Assembly (NCBI GenBank): GCA_016791045.1
Contig: JAEUNO010000020.1
Location: 1 to 64,000 of the forward strand
DNA length: 64,000 nt
Direction: 5' to 3'
Source of the DNA: Methyloversatilis sp.
GTDB taxonomy: Bacteria; Pseudomonadota; Gammaproteobacteria; Burkholderiales; Rhodocyclaceae
This document shows positions 27,104-36,994 of the stretch, one piece after another. A model generated the notes under the pieces. It was not told the origin of the DNA. It was given only the letters and a program-made list of their open reading frames with translations, and searched no databases. The stretch's first letter is position 1. Each line of letters opens with the position of its first letter. Both the position numbers and the translations under genes were made by a program.

Positions 27104-29062
27104 ATGTGTGCAATTGCAGGACTGTGGTCGCCGCGCGCCGACCCCGCTGATGCTGTGTTGCAGGCCATGGCGGCGACCATGCTGCATCGCGGTCCGGATG
27201 ACGGCGGTACGTGGATCGACAGCGGGACCGGACTGGGTCTGGCGCACCGGCGGCTGGCCATCGTCGACCTGTCGCCGGCGGGCCATCAGCCGATGCAGTC
27301 GCGCTGCGGCCGTTACGTGATCGCCTTCAACGGGGAAATCTACAATCACGCCGCGCTGCGCGACGCGCTGGACGCGCAGCGCGGCGGGGCCACGCCGTGG
27401 CGTGGCCATTCCGACACCGAAACGCTGCTCGAGGCGTTTGCCGAGTGGGGTTTCGAAGCCACGCTGCAGCGCTGCGTCGGCATGTTTGCGCTGGCGCTGT
27501 GGGACCGCCAGGCACGAGTGCTGCAGCTGGCACGCGACCGGCTTGGCGAGAAGCCGCTCTACTACGGTCGTGCAGGCAATGGCGATCTGGTGTTCGCATC
27601 CGAATTGAAGGCGTTCGCCGCGCTGCCCGGCTGGTCGCCCGAAATCGACCGCCAGGCGGTATCGCTGTTCATGCGCTACGCCTGCGTGCCGGCACCGTGG
27701 TCGATCTACCGCGGCATCCGCAAGCTGGAGCCGGGCGCGACGGTGCGCTATGACGCGGCCGACGCCGAGCCGGTGATGGGGCGCTACTGGCATGCGCTGT
27801 CCGCCATCGAGGCGGCGCGCGCGCAGCCGTTTTCCGGCTCGCTGCAGGACGCGGCCGATACGCTGGAGCAGCTGCTCGGGGACACGATGCGCCTGCAGAG
27901 CATGGCCGACGTACCGCTCGGCGCCTTTCTGTCGGGCGGCATCGATTCGTCGACCGTGGTGGCGCTGATGCAGAAGCTGGGTGGCGCGCCGGTGCGCACC
28001 TTCAGCATCGGTTTCAACGAAGAGGGGTACGACGAGGCGCAGCATGCAGCGGCCGTGGCGCGTCATCTGGGCACGCAGCACACTGAACAGTACGTGACGG
28101 CCGACGAGGCGCGCGCGGTCATTCCGCTGCTGCCGCAGCTGTACGACGAGCCGTTCGGGGATTCGTCGCAGATCCCGACCTATCTGGTGTCGAAGCTGGC
28201 GCGCGGACATGTCACGGTGAGCCTGTCGGGCGATGGCGGTGACGAGCTGTTCGGCGGCTACAACCGCTACTTCATCGCGCAGGCGCTGTGGCGTCGCCTG
28301 TCCGGTCTGCCGACGCCGGTGCGGGCGCAGGCCGCGACGATGATCCGCCTGCTGCGGCCGGTCACCTGGTCGAAGCTGCTCAAGCCCTTCATGGGCCTGT
28401 TGCCGGCCCGCTACAACTACGCCAATCCGGGCGACAAGCTGCACAAGCTGGCCGAAGTGCTCGCGCTGGTCGAGCCGCGCGCGCTGTACGACCGACTGGT
28501 TCGCTTCTGGGAATGGGACATCTGCCCCGGCGTCGAGCCGCCGGACGCGATGGCCGCCGATGCCGGCTGGGACCGCTTCGGTGGCAACGACCGCTTCGTC
28601 GACGCGATGATGTATGCGGACACGGTGAGCTATCTGCCGGACGACATCCTGGTCAAGGTCGACCGCGCGTCGATGGCGGTCAGTCTGGAATCGCGCGTAC
28701 CGATGCTCGACCACCGCATCCTCGAATTCGCATGGCGCCTGCCGGACAGCGCGCGCGCATCGGGTGGCGTGGGCAAGCGCGTGCTGCGCGAAGTGCTGGC
28801 GCGCCACGTACCGACCGCGCTGACCGACCGGCCGAAGATGGGGTTCGGCATTCCGATCGGCGAATGGCTGCGTGGCCCGCTGCGTGCCTGGGCGGATGCG
28901 CTGCTCGACCCGCAGCGCCTGCGCGCCGACGGCTATCTGGCGGCCGATCTGGTGCGCGCCCGCTGGGAGGAGCATCTGTCCGGCCGGCGCAACTGGGAGT
29001 ATTCGATCTGGAACGCGCTGATGTTCCAGTCCTGGCTGGAGCACTGGCATGGCAAGCGGTAA
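27104..29062 (+). CDS. asnB: Asparagine synthase (glutamine-hydrolysing), AsnB type
   Basis: This 652-residue enzyme has an N-terminal class II glutaminase with nucleophile Cys2 (MCAIAGLWSP) and a C-terminal synthase domain with the PP-loop SGGIDSS (277-283). Classical AsnB makes asparagine. Members inside glycan loci often amidate a uronic acid or other carboxylate, so a role in glycan amidation is possible but inferred only from context. It overlaps the following glycosyltransferase by 14 nt. Confidence 0.9.
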   Translation: MCAIAGLWSPRADPADAVLQAMAATMLHRGPDDGGTWIDSGTGLGLAHRRLAIVDLSPAGHQPMQSRCGRYVIAFNGEIYNHAALRDALDAQRGGATPWRGHSDTETLLEAFAEWGFEATLQRCVGMFALALWDRQARVLQLARDRLGEKPLYYGRAGNGDLVFASELKAFAALPGWSPEIDRQAVSLFMRYACVPAPWSIYRGIRKLEPGATVRYDAADAEPVMGRYWHALSAIEAARAQPFSGSLQDAADTLEQLLGDTMRLQSMADVPLGAFLSGGIDSSTVVALMQKLGGAPVRTFSIGFNEEGYDEAQHAAAVARHLGTQHTEQYVTADEARAVIPLLPQLYDEPFGDSSQIPTYLVSKLARGHVTVSLSGDGGDELFGGYNRYFIAQALWRRLSGLPTPVRAQAATMIRLLRPVTWSKLLKPFMGLLPARYNYANPGDKLHKLAEVLALVEPRALYDRLVRFWEWDICPGVEPPDAMAADAGWDRFGGNDRFVDAMMYADTVSYLPDDILVKVDRASMAVSLESRVPMLDHRILEFAWRLPDSARASGGVGKRVLREVLARHVPTALTDRPKMGFGIPIGEWLRGPLRAWADALLDPQRLRADGYLAADLVRARWEEHLSGRRNWEYSIWNALMFQSWLEHWHGKR

Positions 29063-30200
29063 GGCGCCGGTGTCGCTCGCCGGAAAGAAGCTGCTGTTTC
29101 TGGTGACCGAGGACTGGGCGCTCATTTCGCATCGGCTGCCGCTGGCGCTCGCCGCGATGGATCAGGGCATGCACGTGCTGGTGCTCGCCCGTACCGGTGA
29201 CCGCGCAGACTACCTGCGCAGCCTCGGCCTCGAAGTTCACCACGTGCCATTCGAGCGCGGCAGTCTCAATCCGCTCAGCGACCTCATGCTGCTGATGCAT
29301 ATCGTGCGGCTGTACCGGCAGCTCAGGCCGGACGTCGTGCATCACGTTGCGCTCAAGCCGGTGATCTACGGCGGGCTGGCCGCCCGGCTGACCGGCATGA
29401 AGCATGTGGTGAACGCGCTGCCCGGTCTGGGTTTCGTGTTTTCTTCGTCGACGCTGACCGCTCGCCTGCTCAAGCCCTTCGTGCGCGGTGTGCTGCGCGG
29501 CGTGCTGGCCGTGCCGGGCAGCCGGCTCATCCTGCAGAATCGGGATGATGTGCGCATGTTCACCCGGGAGGGACTGGCATCCGAACGGAGCATCCGTTTC
29601 GTCCCGGGAGTCGGCGTCGATCTCGATGCCTACAGCCGCGCGCCCGAGCCGGACGGTCGGGTCAGGATCGTGCTGCCGGCACGCATGCTGGTCGACAAGG
29701 GCGTCAATGAATTCGTCGAGGCCGCCCGCCTGCTGCACGCCCGCGGCATCGAGGCCGACTTCGTGCTGGTCGGCGGCATCGACGCCGACAACCCGGCCGC
29801 GCTGAAGGCCGAACAGTTGCGGGCCTGGGAGCGGGAGGGCCTGGTGAGCTGGAGCGGGCATTGCACCGACATGCCTGCCATGCTGGCGTCGGCCCACATC
29901 GTCTGTCTGCCGTCCTACCGTGAAGGCCTGCCCAAGGCGCTGCTGGAAGCCTGCGCCGCGGCGCGTCCCATCGTTACCACGGATGTCCCGGGCTGCCGCG
30001 AGGTCGTGCGCGACGGTGAGAACGGCCTGCTCGTGCGGGTGCGCGATGCCCGCGATCTGGCCGACAAGCTGGCGACGCTGATCGCCGATCGGTCGCTGCG
30101 ATGGCGCATGGGGCAGGCCGGACGCCGGATCGCCGAACGCGAGTACTCGGCGGCGCTGTCGTCCGAGCAAACGATTGCCATCTATCGCGAACTGCTCTGA
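29049..30200 (+). CDS. Glycosyltransferase family 4 (PglA/WbpH-like)
   Basis: This 383-residue GT-B enzyme has an N-terminal acceptor domain (LFLVTEDWALISHRL, DVVHHVALKPVIYG, NALPGLGFVF) and a C-terminal donor domain with LPSYREGLPKALLEACAAARPIV containing the E-x7-E motif. Close architectural relatives add the second sugar onto an undecaprenyl-PP-linked N-acetylsugar. This matches the WecA-like gene and WbpM-like dehydratase just downstream. Confidence 0.87.
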   Translation: MASGKAPVSLAGKKLLFLVTEDWALISHRLPLALAAMDQGMHVLVLARTGDRADYLRSLGLEVHHVPFERGSLNPLSDLMLLMHIVRLYRQLRPDVVHHVALKPVIYGGLAARLTGMKHVVNALPGLGFVFSSSTLTARLLKPFVRGVLRGVLAVPGSRLILQNRDDVRMFTREGLASERSIRFVPGVGVDLDAYSRAPEPDGRVRIVLPARMLVDKGVNEFVEAARLLHARGIEADFVLVGGIDADNPAALKAEQLRAWEREGLVSWSGHCTDMPAMLASAHIVCLPSYREGLPKALLEACAAARPIVTTDVPGCREVVRDGENGLLVRVRDARDLADKLATLIADRSLRWRMGQAGRRIAEREYSAALSSEQTIAIYRELL

Positions 30201-30302
30201 AGCCGATCCGCTCGCGCCCGCCGCGGCCGGTAATCCGCGAGAATGAGCGCCCATGCTTGATAACATGTCCGGCGGATCATCCGCACAGCCCTGCAGTCCT
30301 CA

Positions 30303-31286
30303 ATGTCCATCGAATCAGTCCTGCCCGCCCTGACCGCCTTCGGCATGACTGCCATCGTGCTGCAACTGTTGCTGATGCGCGCCCGCCACCTGCTTCCGAT
30401 GGATAGACCGAACGAGCGCTCGCTGCACACGCAGCCCGTTCCGCGTTTCGGTGGCCTGGCCATCCTGATCGGTGGTGCGCTGGCCCTGCCCCTGGCCGGC
30501 CAGGCCTGGGCCGGCTGGCTCTGGCCGGTGCCGGTGCTGGCCGCCGTGTCGCTGATCGATGACTTCCTCACCCTGCCTGCCATACCGCGCTTTGCGGTGC
30601 AGATCGGCGTGGCGGCTGCCTTCGCCGCATCGTTGATGGGCATCACGTGGTGGCTGCTGCCGACGGTCTTTGCGATGGTCTGGATGACCAATCTGTACAA
30701 CTTCATGGATGGCTCCGACGGGCTGGCCGGCAGCATGGCGCTGATCGGCTTCGGTGGCTACGCGCTGCTTGCGGCACTGGGTGGCGACCTGCAGCTGATG
30801 TCGGTCTGCCTCGTGATCGCCGGCGCCGCGCTTGCCTTCCTGCTGCGCAATGTCCACCCGGCAAAGGTGTTCATGGGTGACGCCGGCTCGATTCCGCTCG
30901 GCTTCATGGCGGCCGCGATCGGCCTCATCGGCGTGGAACGCGGATTGTGGGATCTTTTTGCGCCCGCGATGCTCTTCCTCGTGTTCGTCGCGGATGCATC
31001 GGCAACGCTGGTGCGTCGGCTGCTGCGCGGCGAGCGCGTGTGGCAGGCGCATCGGACGCATTACTATCAGCGGCTGGTGCGCATGGGTCTGGGACATGCA
31101 GGCACGGCCCGACTGTATGTCGCGGCGATGGTGGGTTGCGCCGCCTCGACCGTGATCGTGCAGATGCTGTCGCCGGCCCGCACGATCTGGTTGCTCGTCG
31201 CGTGGTGCCTGCTGTTCGGCGCCATGGGGCGGCGTATCGACAGGCGCTGGCGGTCGTTCGAATCGAAGCTGACGGAGGGTCAGTGA
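30303..31286 (+). CDS. Undecaprenyl-phosphate sugar-1-phosphate transferase (WecA/WbpL family)
   Basis: This 327-residue, roughly ten-helix membrane protein of the MraY/WecA family starts repeat-unit assembly by moving a sugar-1-phosphate onto undecaprenyl phosphate. Signature segments are SLIDDFLTLP, MTNLYNFMDGSDGLAG and NVHPAKVFMGDAGS. Given the WbpM-like enzyme downstream, the donor is probably UDP-linked N-acetylated 6-deoxyhexosamine (QuiNAc/FucNAc type). It follows a 102-bp gap with no gene, and its stop touches the next start. Confidence 0.88.
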   Translation: MSIESVLPALTAFGMTAIVLQLLLMRARHLLPMDRPNERSLHTQPVPRFGGLAILIGGALALPLAGQAWAGWLWPVPVLAAVSLIDDFLTLPAIPRFAVQIGVAAAFAASLMGITWWLLPTVFAMVWMTNLYNFMDGSDGLAGSMALIGFGGYALLAALGGDLQLMSVCLVIAGAALAFLLRNVHPAKVFMGDAGSIPLGFMAAAIGLIGVERGLWDLFAPAMLFLVFVADASATLVRRLLRGERVWQAHRTHYYQRLVRMGLGHAGTARLYVAAMVGCAASTVIVQMLSPARTIWLLVAWCLLFGAMGRRIDRRWRSFESKLTEGQ

Positions 31287-33172
31287 TGAAATTGCTTTCC
31301 CGTTCCACGGTTGTCTTCCTGTGCGACATCGTGCTTGCCGGCGCAGCCTGGTATCTGTCCTTCCTGCTGCGCTTCAACTTTTCCATCCCGGAAGATTTCG
31401 TACGCTCGCTGTGGGTCACGCTGCCGTGGGTCGTCGGGGCGCAGGCGCTGGTGTTCCGGCTGATCGGGCTCTACCAGGGCATCTGGCGCTTCGCCAGCCT
31501 GCCTGACCTGCAGCAGCTGGTGCGTTCGGTCGCCGCGGCGGCGCTGTGTGCGCCACTGATCGTGCTGCTCGGCATGTCGGTCGTCGTGCCGCGTTCGGTC
31601 TATGTGCTCGACCCCATCCTGCTGATCATCCTGATGGGTGGTGTGCGCTTTGCATACCGCGCCTGGCGCGAGCATCGCGAATTCGGCGCGCTGATGGCCA
31701 AGGGCAAACCGGTGCTCGTGCTGGGGGCCGGCGAGACGGCGGCGCGGCTGTTGCCGGACATCAGCCGCTCGGGCCAGTGGCGCGTGGTCGGCCTGCTCGA
31801 CGACAACGCGAAGAAGCACGACCGCACGCTGTACGGCCTGCGCGTGCTCGGGCCGGTGCGCGAGCTTGAACGCCTGGCACGCGAAATGAAGGTGTCGCAC
31901 GCCATCATCGCCATGCCGAACGCCTCGCACGAGGCACGACGCGATGCCGCCAACGCGTGCGTGCGGGCTGGCGTGAAGCCGATGACCGTGCCGTCCTTCG
32001 ATGACCTGATCAGCGGCAAGGTGTCGGTCGCCGCGGTACGCGAGGTCGAGGTGGAAGACCTGCTCGGGCGCGATCCGGTCAAGATCGACGCGCCGCGCCT
32101 GCGTCAGCTGATCGAAGGTCAGGTGGTCATGGTGACAGGCGCCGGCGGCTCGATCGGCTCCGAACTGTGCCGGCAGATTGCACGTTTTTCGCCGTCGGCC
32201 ATCGTGGCGTTCGAACGCGGCGAATTCTTCCTCTACACCCTGGTGGAAGAATTCGCCGAGGTGTTTCCGCAGCAGCGCATCGAGCCGGTGATCGGCGATG
32301 TGCGGGACGAGGCGCGACTGACGGCGGCGATGCAGCAGTACCGCCCGGTCGTCGTGTTCCATGCGGCCGCCTACAAGCACGTGCCGCTGATGGAAGGCGC
32401 CAATGCGGCCGAGGCCGTCCGCAACAATGTCGGCGGCACACTGGCGGCGGCGCGCGCGGCGCAGGCCTGCGGCGTCCCGCGCTTCGTGCTGGTGTCGACC
32501 GACAAGGCGGTAAACCCGGTGAATGTCATGGGGGCGACCAAGCGGCTGGCCGAAATGGCTTGCCAGGCGCTGGCTGCGCGCGGCGGCACGACAGCCTTCA
32601 GCACGGTGCGTTTCGGCAACGTGCTGGGCAGCGCCGGCAGCGTGATTCCGAAGTTCCAGGAACAGATCGCGCGCGGCGGGCCGGTCACCGTGACCCATCC
32701 GGACATCATCCGGTATTTCATGTCCATCCCCGAGGCGGCGCAGCTGGTGCTGCAGGCGGCGCTGATGGGCGAGGGCAGCGAAATCTTCGTGCTCGACATG
32801 GGCGAGCCGGTGCGCATCGCCGATCTGGCGCGCGACATGATCCGCCTGTCGGGCGCCTCGGAAAACGAGGTGAAGATCGAATTCACCGGCTTGCGGCCGG
32901 GCGAAAAGCTGTTCGAGGAACTGCTGGCCAGCGACGAAACCACACGGCCGACCCATCACCCCAAGGTACGCATTGCGCGGGCCCGGGCCATCGATGACAC
33001 GCTGTGGCTGGCCCGCCTCGAGCGCTGGCTGTCCGGTGCGCTGCCGGTCGATCCGGTGGCGCTGCGCAGCGAGCTGGCGCAGTGGGTCACCGAATACAAA
33101 CCGCAGAACGACGCACCGCAGCCGGTGATGCGGGCGCCCGCGGCAACCGGTCCGGACAGTCAGCAGGCATGA
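31286..33172 (+). CDS. Membrane-bound UDP-N-acetylglucosamine 4,6-dehydratase (WbpM/PglF/CapD type)
   Basis: This 628-residue protein has four N-terminal membrane helices, a CoA-binding-like Rossmann segment (VLVLGAGETAARLL) and a second SDR domain with MVTGAGGSIGSELCRQ and STDKAVNPVNVMGATKR, the TDKA/M/K arrangement of WbpM-type enzymes. It makes the UDP-4-keto-6-deoxy-HexNAc used in O-antigen or N-glycan-like sugars. The ATG at 31286 has GGAGGG about 6 nt upstream; longer readings fall in the previous gene. Its stop overlaps the apaH start. Confidence 0.92.
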   Translation: MKLLSRSTVVFLCDIVLAGAAWYLSFLLRFNFSIPEDFVRSLWVTLPWVVGAQALVFRLIGLYQGIWRFASLPDLQQLVRSVAAAALCAPLIVLLGMSVVVPRSVYVLDPILLIILMGGVRFAYRAWREHREFGALMAKGKPVLVLGAGETAARLLPDISRSGQWRVVGLLDDNAKKHDRTLYGLRVLGPVRELERLAREMKVSHAIIAMPNASHEARRDAANACVRAGVKPMTVPSFDDLISGKVSVAAVREVEVEDLLGRDPVKIDAPRLRQLIEGQVVMVTGAGGSIGSELCRQIARFSPSAIVAFERGEFFLYTLVEEFAEVFPQQRIEPVIGDVRDEARLTAAMQQYRPVVVFHAAAYKHVPLMEGANAAEAVRNNVGGTLAAARAAQACGVPRFVLVSTDKAVNPVNVMGATKRLAEMACQALAARGGTTAFSTVRFGNVLGSAGSVIPKFQEQIARGGPVTVTHPDIIRYFMSIPEAAQLVLQAALMGEGSEIFVLDMGEPVRIADLARDMIRLSGASENEVKIEFTGLRPGEKLFEELLASDETTRPTHHPKVRIARARAIDDTLWLARLERWLSGALPVDPVALRSELAQWVTEYKPQNDAPQPVMRAPAATGPDSQQA

Positions 33173-33984
33173 GCACCTACGCGATCGGCGATCTGCAGGG
33201 CTGTTTCGATCCACTCGAAGCGCTGCTTGAACATTGCGGCTTCGATCGCAGGCGCGATCGCCTGTGGTTTGTCGGCGATCTGGTCAATCGAGGCCCGAAA
33301 TCGCTCGAAACGCTGCGCTTCGTGCGCGATCTGGGCGACGCTGCCGTCACGGTGCTCGGCAACCACGACCTGTCGCTGCTGATGATCGCGGCCGGCCAGG
33401 GCAAACGGCACCGTCTCGACACCTTTCACCACGTGCTCGACGCACCCGATGGCGACGAGTTGATCGACTGGCTGCGCCAGCGCCCGATGATGCATGTCGA
33501 GGGCGACTACGCGATGGTGCACGCCGGCCTGTTGCCGCAGTGGGACATCGCGCAGGCACAGGCCCTGGCGCACGAGGTCGAGGCGGCGCTGCGCGGGCCG
33601 CAGTCGGTCGAATTCATGCAGCGCATGTGGGGCAGCGAACCGGCTCAGTGGCGCGACGACCTGCACGGCTGGGACCGCCTGCGCATCGTCGTCAACGCGT
33701 TCACCCGCATGCGCTTCTGCACGCCTGACGGCCGCATGGAATTCCACAGCAAGGGCGCACCCGAAGAGCCGCCGGACGGCTATCTGCCCTGGTTCGACAA
33801 CGCGGCCGCGCGCTGGCGCAGCCACACGCTGGTGTGCGGCCACTGGTCGGCGCTCGGCTATCGCACCGCCGATCACGTCATCGCACTCGATTCCGGTTGT
33901 CTGTGGGGCGGTGCGCTGACCGCGCTGCGGCTCGAAGACCGCGCGGTGTTCCAGGTGCCGTGCGAGCGCTGCGCCACGTTCTGA
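33169..33984 (+). CDS. apaH: Symmetrical bis(5'-nucleosyl)-tetraphosphatase
   Basis: This 271-residue metallophosphoesterase hydrolyses Ap4A to two ADP. Motifs are IGDLQGCFDPLEALL, FVGDLVNRGPKSLETL, VLGNHDLSLL and the later VHAGLLPQW and GHWSALG, covering the metal-binding Asp/His/Asn set. It overlaps the polysaccharide gene by 4 nt (ATGA), though it is functionally unrelated to it. A REP-type array follows the stop. Confidence 0.95.
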   Translation: MSTYAIGDLQGCFDPLEALLEHCGFDRRRDRLWFVGDLVNRGPKSLETLRFVRDLGDAAVTVLGNHDLSLLMIAAGQGKRHRLDTFHHVLDAPDGDELIDWLRQRPMMHVEGDYAMVHAGLLPQWDIAQAQALAHEVEAALRGPQSVEFMQRMWGSEPAQWRDDLHGWDRLRIVVNAFTRMRFCTPDGRMEFHSKGAPEEPPDGYLPWFDNAAARWRSHTLVCGHWSALGYRTADHVIALDSGCLWGGALTALRLEDRAVFQVPCERCATF

Positions 33985-33987
33985 GGC

Positions 33988-34527
33988 GCGACCGGCGGTC
34001 GCTCCTGCAGAGTCGAAGCACCGTTCTTGTAGGAGCGAGCCCTGCTCGCGATTTCACCCGTCAAACACGTGATGTCGCATGATCGACGCGCGGATCGCGA
34101 CCGGGGGTCGCTCCTACAGGGGGGCGGCGCGGTTCTTGTAGGAGCGAGCCATGCTCGCGATCCGGCTCTCCCGATACGTGATGGCATGTGATCGACGCGC
34201 AGATCGCGACCGGGGGTCGCTCCTACAGGGGAGCGGCGCGGTTCTTGTAGGAGCGAGCCGTGCTCGCGATCCAGCTCTCCGGATGCGCGATGGCACGTGA
34301 TCGACGCACCGATCGCGACCGGGGGTCGCTCCTACAGGTGTGGCGCGGTTTTTGTGCGAGCGAGCCGTGCTCGCGATCCGGCTCTCCGGATGCGCGATGG
34401 CATGTGATCGACGCACCGATCGCGACCGGGGGTCGCTCCTGCAGGGGGGCGCGGTTTCTGTAGGAGCGAGCCGTGCTCGCGATCCGGCTCTCCGGATAAG
34501 TGATGGCATGTGATCGACGCGCAGATC
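33988..34527. repeat. Tandem array of five ~109-bp REP-containing units
   Basis: Units start at 33988, 34097, 34206, 34315 and 34422 (periods 109, 109, 109, 107, 106), and a sixth begins at 34528 but diverges. Each unit holds an inverted pair: GGTCGCTCCTACAG on one side and TAGGAGCGAGCC-TGCTCGCGAT on the other. A ~45-bp linker containing GTGATCGACGC is also repeated. No gene is present between apaH (33984) and the PTS gene (34581). The array resembles REP/BIME elements and could act as a terminator or gyrase or IHF target. Confidence 0.92.
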
Positions 34528-34580
34528 GCGATTTGCAGTGAACAGACCCTAGAATGCGGGCTCGCCTACGGAGGATTTCC

Positions 34581-34988
34581 ATGATCGGGTTGTTTCTGAT
34601 CACCCACAGCAGTTACGGCGAATCGCTGATCCAGTGTGCCTGCCATGTGCTGAACACCCGGCCGGTGCAGATGGCGCAGCTGGGCGTGTCGGGACAGGAC
34701 GATCCGCTCGACCTGCTGCCGCTGGCCCGCAAGTGGCTGTCGGTCGTCGATACCGGCGACGGCGTGCTGCTGCTGACCGATGTGTTCGGCGCCACGCCAT
34801 CCAATCTCGCGCAGAAGCTGTGCGAGCCGGGGCGGATCGAGGCGGTGGCCGGCGTGAATCTGCCGATGCTGCTGCGTACGCTGACCTACCGCGAACGCGA
34901 AACGCTGCACGGCCTGGTGAACCGGGCGGTCAGCGGCGGACGTGACGGAGTGATGGCCATGAGGACGACGCGCGATGCCAAGACGTGA
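34581..34988 (+). CDS. PTS EIIA component, mannose family
   Basis: This 135-residue EIIA-Man-like protein has the predicted phospho-histidine H9 (GLFLITHSSYG) and the LTDVFGATPSN segment. The ATG at 34581 has GGAGG 6 nt upstream. It is followed by overlapping HPr and EI genes and no EIIB/EIIC, so the set is a regulatory rather than sugar-transporting PTS, as in many betaproteobacteria. The output target is unknown. Confidence 0.9.
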   Translation: MIGLFLITHSSYGESLIQCACHVLNTRPVQMAQLGVSGQDDPLDLLPLARKWLSVVDTGDGVLLLTDVFGATPSNLAQKLCEPGRIEAVAGVNLPMLLRTLTYRERETLHGLVNRAVSGGRDGVMAMRTTRDAKT

Positions 34989-35244
34989 CATCACCATCAT
35001 CAACAAGCTGGGCCTGCATGCGCGCGCCTCGGCCAAGCTGACCCAGCTGGCCAGCCGTCATCAGTGTGAAGTCTGGCTGGAGCGCAACGGCCGCCGCATC
35101 AACGCCAAGAGCATCATGGGCGTGATGATGCTGGCCGCCGGCAAGGGCAGCACGATCACCATCGATACCGAAGGCAGCGATGCCGATGCGGCGATGGCCG
35201 GACTGGTCGCGCTGATCGAAGACCGTTTTGGCGAAGGCGAGTAA
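34975..35244 (+). CDS. ptsH: Phosphocarrier protein HPr
   Basis: This 89-residue HPr has catalytic H15 (LGLHARAS) and the regulatory serine S46 (AKSIMGVMML), so it could also be an HPr kinase target. It overlaps the EIIA gene by 14 nt and runs up to the EI gene. It carries phosphate from EI to EIIA. Confidence 0.95.
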   Translation: MPRRDITIINKLGLHARASAKLTQLASRHQCEVWLERNGRRINAKSIMGVMMLAAGKGSTITIDTEGSDADAAMAGLVALIEDRFGEGE

Positions 35245-35245
35245 C

Positions 35246-36994
35246 GTGACCTTCACGTTGCACGGTCTGGCGGTGTCGGGCGGCATCGCGATCGGCCATG
35301 CCTACCTCGTGTCGCATGCCACGCTCGAGGTGGCGCACTATGCCGTGGCACCGCGCAAGGTCGAGGACGAAATCCTCCGCCTGTCACGCGCCTTCGACAC
35401 GGTGCGCACCGAGCTGGCCGAGCTGCGCAGCGGGCTGGTCACCGACAGTTCCGAAGCGCTGGGTGAACTGCTCGCCTTCGTCGACCTGCACAGCATGATT
35501 CTCGACGACCCGATGCTGCTCGACGAGGCGCGCGAATTCATGCGCACGCGCCGCTGCAACGCCGAGTGGGCGATCAAGCGGCAGATGGACCGGTTGGTGG
35601 AACAGTTCGACCAGATCGACGACGCCTACCTGCGCAGCCGCAGCGCCGATGTGGTGCAGGTGGTCGAGCGCGTGCTCAAGGTGCTGGCCGGCAAGCGCAA
35701 CCGCATGAGCACTCGCCGGCGCGACACCGACAGCATCGTCGTCGCGCATGATCTGTCGCCGGCCGACACCATCCAGTTCAAGGCACAGCGCATCGCCGCC
35801 TTCGTGACCGATCTCGGCGGCGCCACCTCGCACACCGCCATCGTCGCGCGCAGTCTGGCCATTCCGGCGCTGGTCGGCATGCACCAGGCGCGCACGCTGA
35901 TCCAGGACGACGACATGCTCATCGTCGATGGTCTGCGCGGCGTGCTGATCATCAATCCGGACGACAACATCCTCGATGAGTACCGGCTGCGCGCGCGCGA
36001 GATCGAGATCGAGCGCTCGAAGCTGAAGCGTCTGGTCGGCGGCGTCGCCAGTACGCTCGACGGTGAGGTGGTGCAGCTGTACGCCAACATCGAACTGCCG
36101 CAGGACGTCGAGCAGGTGCGCGAGGTGGACGCCGACGGCATCGGCCTGTTCCGCACCGAATTCATGTTCCTGAACCGCGATACGCTGCCCGACGAGGACG
36201 AACAGTTCGAGGCCTACCGCAGCGTCGTGCAGGCGATGAAGGGCAAGCCGGTCACGCTGCGCACGCTCGATATCGGCGCCGACAAGGCGCTGCGCGGCGC
36301 GCAGCGCAGCGAAGCCAATCCGGCGCTGGGCCTGCGTGCCATCCGCTACTGCCTGGCCGAACCGCGCATGTTCGTTACGCAGCTGCGTGCCATCCTGCGC
36401 GCCTCGCACTACGGCAGCGTGCGCATCATGCTGCCCATGGTGGCGTTCCAGCACGAGATCGAATCGGCGCTCGCCCTGATCGCGCTGGCGCGCCAGCAGC
36501 TGCGCGAGGCCGGACGCAAGTTCGACGAACGCGTGCCGGTCGGCGCCATGGTCGAGATTCCGGCCGCGGCGCTGGCGCTGGGCACGCTGATGAACCACTT
36601 CAGCTTCCTGTCCATCGGCACCAATGACCTGATCCAGTACACGCTGGCCATCGACCGTGCCGACGAGGCGGTGGCGCATCTTTATGATCCGCTGCATCCG
36701 GCGGTGCTGCGACTGATCCAGCAGGTGATCGCGCAGGCCAAGCGCGCCGGCATGCCGGTGGCGGTGTGCGGCGAAATGGCCGGCGAGCCGCAGTTCGCCC
36801 GCCTGCTGCTCGGCATGGGGCTGCGCCAGTTCTCGATGCACCCTTCGCAGCTGCTGGAGGTGAAGCGCGAAGTGCTGCGGTGCGACTGCGGCGACGTGGC
36901 ACCGCGCGTGCTCAAGCTGCTGCGCTCCGACGACCCGCTGCGCATCCGCGAGCAGCTGGAACGCATCAACACCGGCCTGACGCCGGTGCAGTGA
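35246..36994 (+). CDS. ptsI: PTS enzyme I (PEP-protein phosphotransferase)
   Basis: This ~582-residue enzyme takes phosphate from PEP to its active histidine and passes it to HPr. The phospho-His lies in [21 protein letters not shown], and the PEP-binding barrel has [11 protein letters not shown] and [17 protein letters not shown] prefer the GTG at 35246, just after the ptsH stop with AAGGCGAG upstream; a TTG at 35228 in frame would overlap ptsH. It ends in an overlap with ruvC. Confidence 0.93.
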   Translation: MTFTLHGLAVSGGIAIGHAYLVSHATLEVAHYAVAPRKVEDEILRLSRAFDTVRTELAELRSGLVTDSSEALGELLAFVDLHSMILDDPMLLDEAREFMRTRRCNAEWAIKRQMDRLVEQFDQIDDAYLRSRSADVVQVVERVLKVLAGKRNRMSTRRRDTDSIVVAHDLSPADTIQFKAQRIAAFVTDLGGATSHTAIVARSLAIPALVGMHQARTLIQDDDMLIVDGLRGVLIINPDDNILDEYRLRAREIEIERSKLKRLVGGVASTLDGEVVQLYANIELPQDVEQVREVDADGIGLFRTEFMFLNRDTLPDEDEQFEAYRSVVQAMKGKPVTLRTLDIGADKALRGAQRSEANPALGLRAIRYCLAEPRMFVTQLRAILRASHYGSVRIMLPMVAFQHEIESALALIALARQQLREAGRKFDERVPVGAMVEIPAAALALGTLMNHFSFLSIGTNDLIQYTLAIDRADEAVAHLYDPLHPAVLRLIQQVIAQAKRAGMPVAVCGEMAGEPQFARLLLGMGLRQFSMHPSQLLEVKREVLRCDCGDVAPRVLKLLRSDDPLRIREQLERINTGLTPVQ

